This document shows positions 1 to 5,076 of a stretch of DNA of 19,031 nucleotides, piece after piece (the stretch's first letter is position 1; the number at the start of each line of letters is the position of its first letter). Position numbers and translations under genes: made by a program. Origin of the DNA: DATKMS01 sp041497995 (GTDB lineage: Bacteria > Desulfobacterota > Binatia > HRBIN30). The DNA lies in NCBI GenBank assembly GCA_041497995.1, contig JBGQHM010000083.1:1-19031 (forward strand). The letters are read 5' to 3'. The notes under the pieces were generated by a model. The model was not told where the DNA came from, made no database searches, and worked only from the letters and a program-made list of their open reading frames with translations.

Positions 1-26
1 GCTGAGAGGCGGGCGCGGAGGTGTGC

Positions 27-54
27 TTGACTCCACCCACGAAAGCACTAGAGT
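27..54 (+). promoter_or_regulatory. possible sigma-70 promoter for cvpA-dnaG
   Basis: TTGACT (27-32) and TAGAGT (49-54) are separated by 16 nt, a fair match to the sigma-70 -35/-10 consensus (5/6 and 4/6). It lies about 95 nt upstream of the cvpA start and is the best candidate in the 149-nt leader, which otherwise shows no gene on either strand. In GC-rich DNA such a match can arise by chance. Confidence 0.35.
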
Positions 55-149
55 ACGAGCGTCCTGAACCTCACTCCTGCGGACTCCACAGAAGCTGGCA
101 GCCACCGACATCTCCGAGCAGGCGAGGCGGGTAAACGGACTCAGAGTAT

Positions 150-644
150 ATGAACGGTGTTGACGTTGCGCTTGTTGTCGTGCTGGCCGCCTGCGCTCTG
201 CGCGGGTGGTGGCGGGGCTTCTTCCGGGAGTGCTTCGGATTGCTCGCGCTCATCGTAGGTGTCGCCGCGGCGCTGCGTTTCACTGCGGGTGGCGAGGCTG
301 CGTTGCAGCCCCATTTGCGTTTGCCTTCCCCGGTTGGAGCCGGCGTCGCATTCGTTGTCATCTTCGTCGTCGTCCACGGGCTCATGAACGCTGCGGGGGT
401 ACTCCTTAGCCGTCTGACGCAGACGGGAGCCTCGGGCGCGATCAACGGCGCCGGCGGCGCGGTGCTCGGCGCCGGCAAGGGTGCCGTCGTCGTTGCCTTC
501 CTGCTGCTCTTCCTGCACCTGTTTCCCCTGGTGTCCACGTTGGATCCCCACGTCATGGGCTCAGCCATCGGGCGCCCGCTGGTCGGCGCCGCGAGCAGCG
601 CCATCCGAATCGGGACACCAACCGATTCGGCGAGTCGTACCTAG
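150..644 (+). CDS. cvpA: CvpA family inner-membrane protein
   Basis: This 164-residue protein fits the CvpA (colicin V production) family, small inner-membrane proteins whose exact biochemical role is unsettled. I see four hydrophobic segments at about residues 4-20, 28-43, 62-84 and 101-127. The basic RGWWRGFFRE stretch after the first segment is typical of the family, as is the glycine-rich NGAGGAVLGAGKG just before the last segment. The ATG at 150 is the only start that keeps the first membrane segment, although its Shine-Dalgarno is weak (AGAG). The hydrophilic tail after residue 135 is short. The gene ends 10 nt before dnaG, and its stop codon region (TAGGA) doubles as part of the dnaG ribosome-binding site, so the two are probably co-expressed. 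Family assignment rests on topology and local motifs. Confidence 0.8.
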   Translation: MNGVDVALVVVLAACALRGWWRGFFRECFGLLALIVGVAAALRFTAGGEAALQPHLRLPSPVGAGVAFVVIFVVVHGLMNAAGVLLSRLTQTGASGAINGAGGAVLGAGKGAVVVAFLLLFLHLFPLVSTLDPHVMGSAIGRPLVGAASSAIRIGTPTDSASRT

Positions 645-654
645 GAACGAGCGA

Positions 655-2412
655 ATGGCCGGCAAGATTCCCGACGACACCCTGCAGGCCATTCGCGAAC
701 GCGCCAGTATCGTCGAGATAGTTTCCGGTTATGTCACGCTGAAGAAGGCCGGCCGGAACCACATCGGCCTGTGCCCATTCCATTCGGAGAAGACCCCGTC
801 TTTTACAGTGAACGACGAGCGCGGGCTGTTCCACTGCTTTGGCTGTGGCGCCGGCGGCACGGTGTTCACCTTCCTGATGCGCGCCGATCGGATCGAGTTC
901 CCTGAGGCGGTGGAAATGCTCGCGCGCCGGGTTGGTGTCGCGCTGCCGCGGAGTTCAGAGAGAGAGCCGGGCGGCGATCAGCGCGAAGAACTGATCGAGC
1001 TCAACGACATCGCGCAACGCTGCTACCGCGAGGCCCTGCAGTCCGTGAGAGGCGCGGTGGCACGCCAGTACCTGGAGAAACGTGGGCTGCGCGCGGCGAC
1101 CATCGAACACTACGGAGTGGGCTTCTGTCCACCGAACGGGTCCGGCTTGATCCGTACGCTAGCCGGGAAGGCCCCGAAGATTCAGCAAGCGCTCGGGCTG
1201 GGACTCATCGGACGGCGCACCGACGGGAGCGTGTACGATCGCCTCTGGGGGCGTGTGACGTTCCCCATCCGTCACGGACGCGGTCACATTCTGGGGTTCG
1301 GTGGCCGCACACTCGGCGCGGACCATCCCAAGTATCTCAACTCGCCGGAATCAGCCTTGTTCCACAAGGGGCAGGTGCTGTACGGACTCTTCGAAGCGCG
1401 AGCTGCCATCCGCGATGCGGAGCGGGTCGTCCTCGTCGAGGGCTACCTGGATGCGCTTGCGCTGGTCGAGGCGGGCATCGGCTATGCTGTTGCCAGCCTT
1501 GGAACGGCGCTCAGCGCTGCTCAACTGCGGTTGGCGCGCCGCTTCGCGCCGGAAGTCGTCGTCTTCTTCGACGGCGACCGCGCCGGTCAAGACGCGGCTG
1601 TTCGCAGCTTCGGATTGTGCGCCGAAGCCGGGATCTGGGGCCTGGGTGCCTTCCTACCGGAGGGGTTTGACCCAGATACGTATGTGCGCGCAAAAGGCCA
1701 GGGAGCCGTGCTCTCCTTGCTGGAGAAAGCGACGCCGCTGGCAGACTTCTTCATCCGCCAAATCGACCCGGGGCCGCAGGGAACCGTGCCGCAGCGCGCC
1801 CGTGCCGTCGAGCGGGTTGGTCAGGTCATCGCTCAGTTCCAGGATCCGCTCTTCAGTCTCCTGGCCAGACAAGCGGCGCAGCAGTTGCGCGTCGACGAGT
1901 CCGTCTTCCGCGAGATGCGGTCGGCCGCAGGGACGCTGCGTACCCTACCGTCGCAGCCTGAGGCAGCGCCGACGACGGTAACCCGTTTGCCTCCAGAAGA
2001 AGCCACGCTCCTTGAAGCGATGGCACTGGATCGCGACGTTGCGACGCTGGTGAGTCATCGCGGCACCCTCGACGCCTTTCGTATCGCCACCCTTGCTGAA
2101 GCGGGGCGCGCCGTGATTGGCGCATGGGAGAGAGATCACAGTAGCATCGCGGCGTTGGAACAGTTGCCCGCGCGCATCGCCGAGCGCGTGACTGCTGGCT
2201 TGCTAGGTGAGGGACCGATTGCGACCGCAGACCGGCTACAGGTTGCGCACGACTGCATCGAGAAGATCGAACGGCAAAGCCGGCGCTTGCAGGCCCGCGA
2301 AGCCCTGGCACGATCAGTCGATGCTGAACAGCGTGGAGATGAAACGGCACGTCGAGAGCAGCTCAAGCGGCACAATGAGTTACTGCGAGGCGAGGAGACT
2401 GAACGTGGCTGA
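655..2412 (+). CDS. dnaG: DNA primase DnaG
   Basis: DnaG synthesises the RNA primers for lagging-strand replication and works with the DnaB helicase. The 585-residue product has the usual three-part layout. First comes an N-terminal CHC2 zinc finger (C40, H43, C61, C64; CPFHSEKTPSF then FHCFGCG). The RNA polymerase core follows, with FGGRTL and PKYLNSPES. The Toprim catalytic signature is VLVEGYLDAL (Glu262) and FFDGDRAG (Asp306, Asp308). A helical C-terminal region, presumably the helicase-binding part, is less conserved. The start at 655 is chosen because MAGKIPDDTL begins the family's normal N-terminus and AGGA lies 8 nt upstream; the open frame extends further upstream only because it crosses cvpA out of frame. 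The last 8 nt overlap the start of the next ORF. No defect is visible. Confidence 0.97.
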   Translation: MAGKIPDDTLQAIRERASIVEIVSGYVTLKKAGRNHIGLCPFHSEKTPSFTVNDERGLFHCFGCGAGGTVFTFLMRADRIEFPEAVEMLARRVGVALPRSSEREPGGDQREELIELNDIAQRCYREALQSVRGAVARQYLEKRGLRAATIEHYGVGFCPPNGSGLIRTLAGKAPKIQQALGLGLIGRRTDGSVYDRLWGRVTFPIRHGRGHILGFGGRTLGADHPKYLNSPESALFHKGQVLYGLFEARAAIRDAERVVLVEGYLDALALVEAGIGYAVASLGTALSAAQLRLARRFAPEVVVFFDGDRAGQDAAVRSFGLCAEAGIWGLGAFLPEGFDPDTYVRAKGQGAVLSLLEKATPLADFFIRQIDPGPQGTVPQRARAVERVGQVIAQFQDPLFSLLARQAAQQLRVDESVFREMRSAAGTLRTLPSQPEAAPTTVTRLPPEEATLLEAMALDRDVATLVSHRGTLDAFRIATLAEAGRAVIGAWERDHSSIAALEQLPARIAERVTAGLLGEGPIATADRLQVAHDCIEKIERQSRRLQAREALARSVDAEQRGDETARREQLKRHNELLRGEETERG

Positions 2413-2860
2413 GCTGACCGGTCCGGGCGGCGTGAAATCGAAGGTCCGACTCAAGATCGTGACGCGCTCGCAGGGACTTCACGGATATCGGGCGCTCGCG
2501 TTCGAGCCTTCTGCTTTACCCGCACCGGTGTTCGGAAGCGACGCTGCTGCAGCGCTGGTGGAGGGATGTGGGGCGAAGTCAGGTATTGCGGGCGATGACG
2601 GGTGCTTGATTTCTTCTCCCGATGCTGTCATCAGCAGAAGACTGCGGGAGCAGACAAGGATCGTACTGGCGACGCTCACGCGGCGTGAGCAGTTGGTGCT
2701 CCGGCTGCGTTTTGGGATCACCCAGACAGGCGATCAACCGCTGGAGAAGATTGATGACGTGCTGACGCCCAGCCAAATGGCTTTCATCGAGGCGACGGCT
2801 CTCCGTAAGCTCCGTCACCCGAGCCAAGGTGTCCGTCTGAGAAGTGTCGATCGGAGATGA
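2405..2860 (+). CDS. region-4-only RpoD-like protein with altered -35 helix
   Basis: This ORF encodes 151 residues from a GTG that overlaps the dnaG stop by 8 nt and is preceded by GAGGAG at 7-nt spacing. Residues 72-147 align with the end of RpoD: SPDAVISRRLREQTRIVLAT matches the lead into region 4, RREQLVLRLRFGI matches the region 4.1 motif REEKVLRMRFGI, and ALRKLRHPS is identical to the family. The helix-turn-helix is damaged. The turn is two residues short, and the recognition helix usually read as TRERIRQIEAKAL is TPSQMAFIEATAL, so the positions equivalent to E. coli sigma-70 R584, E585, R588, Q589 and K593 are all changed. Residues 1-70 resemble nothing I recognise and replace sigma regions 1-3. 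The position after dnaG is the classic rpoD slot. It could be a decaying rpoD remnant or a small functional regulator binding the RNA polymerase flap; the intact frame and good Shine-Dalgarno favour expression. Confidence 0.7.
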   Translation: MAELTGPGGVKSKVRLKIVTRSQGLHGYRALAFEPSALPAPVFGSDAAAALVEGCGAKSGIAGDDGCLISSPDAVISRRLREQTRIVLATLTRREQLVLRLRFGITQTGDQPLEKIDDVLTPSQMAFIEATALRKLRHPSQGVRLRSVDRR

Positions 2861-2871
2861 ATACCACTGAC

Positions 2872-2946
2872 GGGCCCATAGCTCAGACTGGTCAGAGCCG
2901 CCGGCTCATAACCGGTAGGTCCCAGGTTCGAATCCTGGTGGGCCCA
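2872..2946 (+). tRNA. tRNA with anticodon CAU (Ile2 or elongator Met)
   Basis: The full cloverleaf can be folded. The acceptor stem GGGCCCA (2872-2878) pairs with TGGGCCC (2939-2945), with discriminator A2946. The anticodon stem GCCGG/CCGGT encloses loop CTCATAA with CAT at 2907-2909. The T arm is CCAGG-TTCGAAT-CCTGG (2922-2938). The G1-C72 pair and the absence of three G-C pairs under the anticodon loop rule out initiator tRNA-fMet. CAU then means either elongator Met or the minor Ile2 tRNA, whose C34 is converted to lysidine by TilS. The C4-G69 and C5-G68 pairs favour Ile2, but this is inference. The 3' CCA is not encoded (ACTGC follows). It lies 12 nt after the sigma-like ORF and is probably cut from the dnaG transcript. 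Confidence 0.93.
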
Positions 2947-2974
2947 CTGCATTTGAGGAGTGCAAAGACAATTC

Positions 2975-3721
2975 GTGGATAATACAGCGGAGACATCTAT
3001 CGATCGATTGGCGGCGTTGCAGGAGCTCGATCGCCAACTACGCGAAAAAACCGAACAGGTGCGCGCCTCCGAGGGCGAAGTCGCAGAGCTCGAGAGTCAA
3101 CTGACCCAGCAGCGCGAGGTGACCCGCCAGGCCCGCGAAGTGCGGGATGTGTCCGACGCCCGCCGCGCTGAGCTAGATGCGCAGCTCGACGCCGAAGAAG
3201 CCAAGATGACGGATCGGCGCATGCGTCTGAACCGCGTGCGTAACGAGAAAGAGCTCCAGGCTCTACGCCACGAGATCGAAGTCAGTAAGGAAGCGAAGCA
3301 GCAGACGGAAGAGGAGTTGCTCGGCGTTATGGAATCGCTGGAGTCGTTGGTCGCACTTGCAGCGGAAGCGGAGCAACGTCTGGCGGAGTTGGAGGCCGCG
3401 GCGGCTGCGAAGATCAGCGAGCGGCGGACCGGTATGGGGCAGTTGTTGAAGGATGTTGCCCGCGAACGTGAGGTCCGCGATCGCATGGCAAGCGCGCTCG
3501 ACGCGAGCCTGCGGCGAAAGTATGAACAAATCTTTGAGCGGCGCGGTGGGACAGCCGTGGTTGAGGTGCGCAACGGTACCTGCCAGGGATGTCACATGAA
3601 CCTCCCGCCCCAGCTGTTCAACGAGCTGCAACGGACTCGCGATGTCCGCATGTGTCCGAACTGCCACCGCATCTTGTTCTGGCGAGCCGAACGTCTAGAA
3701 CCAGCGGACACACCGCGCTAG
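2975..3721 (+). CDS. coiled-coil protein with C-terminal C4 zinc ribbon
   Basis: The 248-residue product belongs to the family of zinc-ribbon, coiled-coil-hairpin proteins often found next to rnpB; its molecular role is not established. Residues about 8-180 are strongly heptad-like and charged, with ALQELDRQLREK at the start of the first helix and RMRLNRVRNEKELQALRHEI near the hairpin. The C-terminal ribbon is GTCQGCHMNLPP (C203, C206) followed by MCPNCHRILFW (C227, C230), the four zinc ligands. No membrane segment or signal peptide is visible. The start is uncertain: GTG 2975 has GAGGAG 14 nt upstream, while an in-frame GTG at 2960 would overlap that Shine-Dalgarno and sit only 13 nt after the tRNA. 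No ATG is available near the expected N-terminus. The RNase P RNA begins 9 nt after its stop. Confidence 0.85.
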   Translation: MDNTAETSIDRLAALQELDRQLREKTEQVRASEGEVAELESQLTQQREVTRQAREVRDVSDARRAELDAQLDAEEAKMTDRRMRLNRVRNEKELQALRHEIEVSKEAKQQTEEELLGVMESLESLVALAAEAEQRLAELEAAAAAKISERRTGMGQLLKDVAREREVRDRMASALDASLRRKYEQIFERRGGTAVVEVRNGTCQGCHMNLPPQLFNELQRTRDVRMCPNCHRILFWRAERLEPADTPR

Positions 3722-3724
3722 ACT
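3696..3724 (+). promoter_or_regulatory. weak candidate promoter for rnpB
   Basis: TAGACT at 3719-3724 overlaps the stop codon of the zinc-ribbon gene and lies 6 nt before the base where the RNase P P1 helix begins (3731), the right distance for a -10 element. The hexamer 17 nt upstream, TAGAAC (3696-3701), is a poor -35. Readthrough from the upstream genes is an equally good explanation for rnpB expression. Confidence 0.25.
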
Positions 3725-3730
3725 GAGAGT

Positions 3731-4106
3731 GGGCTGAAGGTGGTTGGGCGGTCGCTCGTACCGCGTTACATTGGCGCGGGCGAGAGGAAAGTCCGGACTC
3801 CACAGGGCAAGGTGGCCGCTAACGGCGGCCCCGAGTGATCGGGGGAAAGTGCCACAGAAAAAAGACGGCCTCTCGGCACCGCCGAGGGGAGTCGGTGAAA
3901 AGATGAGCGCGCCTCATCCACGGGTCCGGTGACGGATTCGTGCGGCAAACCCCACCTGGAGCAAGACCGAAAAGAGGGGTGCGCGGCCCGCGTTCCCTCG
4001 GGTGTGTCGCATCAGCCGGTCGGCAACGGCCGGCGCAGAGGAATGACCGCACGCTTCGCTTATTGAGCGCGGCGACAGAATCCGGCTTATAGACCACCTT
4101 CGGCCC
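3731..4106 (+). ncRNA. rnpB: RNase P RNA (bacterial type A-like)
   Basis: This is the catalytic RNA of RNase P, which removes 5' leaders from pre-tRNAs. Conserved blocks appear in order: AGAGGAAAGTCCGGACTCC (about 3783-3801), GGCAAACCCCACCTGGAGCA in the P10/P11 region (about 3943-3962), CAGAGGAATGACCGC (about 4036-4050), and ACAGAATCCGGCTTATAG near the 3' end. The ends are set by a 14-bp P1 helix in which 3731-3744 (GGGCTGAAGGTGGT) pairs with 4093-4106 (ACCACCTTCGGCCC) with one G-U wobble. The length of about 376 nt and the presence of the GGCAACGGCC segment fit an ancestral type A fold. Short ORFs on both strands here are artefacts of the RNA gene. It lies between the zinc-ribbon gene and the dcw promoter. 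Confidence 0.96.
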
Positions 4107-4142
4107 ATCTTGTTAGTTTTCTGATCTCCTGAAAGTTTTTTC

Positions 4143-4171
4143 TTGACAGCATCTACAAGCCCGCTTATAGT
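4143..4171 (+). promoter_or_regulatory. strong sigma-70 promoter of the dcw cluster
   Basis: A perfect -35 TTGACA (4143-4148) is followed after 17 nt by TATAGT (4166-4171), a 5/6 match to the -10 consensus. The predicted transcript start is near 4178, giving a leader of about 62 nt before mraZ. Immediately upstream, GAAAGTTTTTTC (4131-4142) is A/T-rich in otherwise GC-rich DNA and sits where an UP element would contact the RNA polymerase alpha subunit. It is the best promoter match in the window and points directly at the dcw genes. Confidence 0.88.
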
Positions 4172-4183
4172 CCGGGGCCGTGG

Positions 4184-4208
4184 TGGGGAGGAGTGGGGTA
4201 TGATGGGG
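4184..4208 (+). promoter_or_regulatory. MraZ operator: three TGGGG boxes
   Basis: TGGGG occurs at 4184, 4194 and 4204, each separated by exactly 5 nt (AGGAG, TATGA). This is the published MraZ-binding pattern, TGGGN repeats with 5-nt spacers ahead of mraZ. The boxes lie just downstream of the predicted transcript start, so bound MraZ would be placed to obstruct initiation or promoter escape. A fourth box at 4174 or 4214 is not present. Confidence 0.85.
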
Positions 4209-4239
4209 TAGGAGGCCATTCAGGGCCATCAGGTGGGCT

Positions 4240-4692
4240 ATGTTTCGGGGGAAATTCGAGCACACGATTGATGACAAGGGACGCATCAGTGTCCCCGCTC
4301 GCTTCCGCGAAATCCTTCAGGCAACCAACGACGATCGGGTCGTCATAACCAATTTCACCATGTCTTCTACACGTTGCCTGGACGTGTATCCCCATGCGGC
4401 GTGGGTGAGGCTGGAGGAACAGCTACGTGAGAAACCACAGTTCGACCAGCGCGTCATGCGATTCCAGAACTTCTACTTTGCTAACGCGCACGAGTGCGCG
4501 CTCGATAAGCAGGGGCGCATTCTTCTGCCCCCGACGCTGCGCGACTACGCCGGACTGAAGAAGGACGCCGTGTTTACCTCCGCGCTCGACAAGTTTCGCA
4601 TCTGGGACAAGGAACAATGGGACCGAGTTTTCGGTGAGGCAGAGCAGCGCTTCATCGAGCAACCGGAAGACTTCAGCGAATTGGGGATATGA
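4240..4692 (+). CDS. mraZ: MraZ, transcriptional regulator of the dcw cluster
   Basis: MraZ is a DNA-binding protein that forms rings of AbrB-like domains and represses its own operon by binding TGGGN repeats. The 150-residue product has the expected size and the duplicated SpoVT/AbrB fold. Each half carries the signature DxxGR: DDKGRISVPARFR (residues 11-23) and DKQGRILLPPTLR (89-101). It begins with the family-typical MFRGKFEHTID. The ATG at 4240 is preceded by AGGTGG a few nt upstream. The three TGGGG boxes in its leader are the obvious target. It is the first gene of the cluster and is followed after only 3 nt by ftsL, with no rsmH in between. Confidence 0.97.
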   Translation: MFRGKFEHTIDDKGRISVPARFREILQATNDDRVVITNFTMSSTRCLDVYPHAAWVRLEEQLREKPQFDQRVMRFQNFYFANAHECALDKQGRILLPPTLRDYAGLKKDAVFTSALDKFRIWDKEQWDRVFGEAEQRFIEQPEDFSELGI

Positions 4693-4695
4693 GCC

Positions 4696-5076
4696 ATGGT
4701 GCCGCTATCCTTGGGACGGAGTTCACCTCGGAGTAGCGAAGCGCGCGACCTGCACGGGTCCTTCGCGTGGTTGAAACCCGCGAACATTGCCGCAGCCTCG
4801 GGTGCGGAGCTGCGAGCGCTGTTCACATGGCTGGCAGTCTTCGTCAGCGTGGGTGTCGCTATTGCCCTCGCCTATGTGTGGCTGCGGCTCCAAGTAACCG
4901 ACATCGGATATGCGCTCTCCACCACCCACCAGGTCATTCAGAAGCTCGAAAGCGAAGGGCATGAGCTGACGGCCGAAGCCGCGCGTCTCGACGCTCCCGA
5001 CCGCTTGGAGGCGGTGGCGCGCGTGCGCTTGGGGATGACGCACCCGCAGCGCGGCCAAGAGGCGGTGCTCCCGTGA
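4696..5076 (+). CDS. ftsL: cell division protein FtsL
   Basis: FtsL is a bitopic inner-membrane protein that, with FtsB and FtsQ, activates the FtsW-FtsI synthase at the septum. The 126-residue product shows a cytoplasmic N-terminus of about 40 residues, one membrane span at 41-64, a periplasmic coiled-coil stretch (65-100; STTHQVIQKLESEGHELTAE), and the conserved terminal element PDRLEAVARVRLGM. Primary sequence is poorly conserved in this family, so the call relies on topology, that end motif, and position between mraZ and ftsI. GGGGA is about 8 nt before ATG 4696. Its stop overlaps the ftsI start (GTGA), implying coupling. The N-terminal tail is somewhat long for FtsL; an internal TTG start near 4770 is possible but has no better ribosome site. 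Confidence 0.85.
   Translation: MVPLSLGRSSPRSSEARDLHGSFAWLKPANIAAASGAELRALFTWLAVFVSVGVAIALAYVWLRLQVTDIGYALSTTHQVIQKLESEGHELTAEAARLDAPDRLEAVARVRLGMTHPQRGQEAVLP

Noticed and set aside
71..604. Antisense frames of 177 and 136 codons opposite cvpA
   Set aside because: They are rich in Ala, Pro, Thr and Arg with no domain, and mirror the GC bias of cvpA.
2207..2404. Longer N-terminus for the sigma-like ORF, starting inside dnaG
   Set aside because: The frame is open because it lies over dnaG coding sequence. The GTG at 2405 has the only good ribosome site, and the extension adds no sigma similarity.
3744..4219. Short frames on both strands inside 3731-4106 and the mraZ leader
   Set aside because: The segment is the RNase P RNA with all its conserved blocks, so the frames are incidental.
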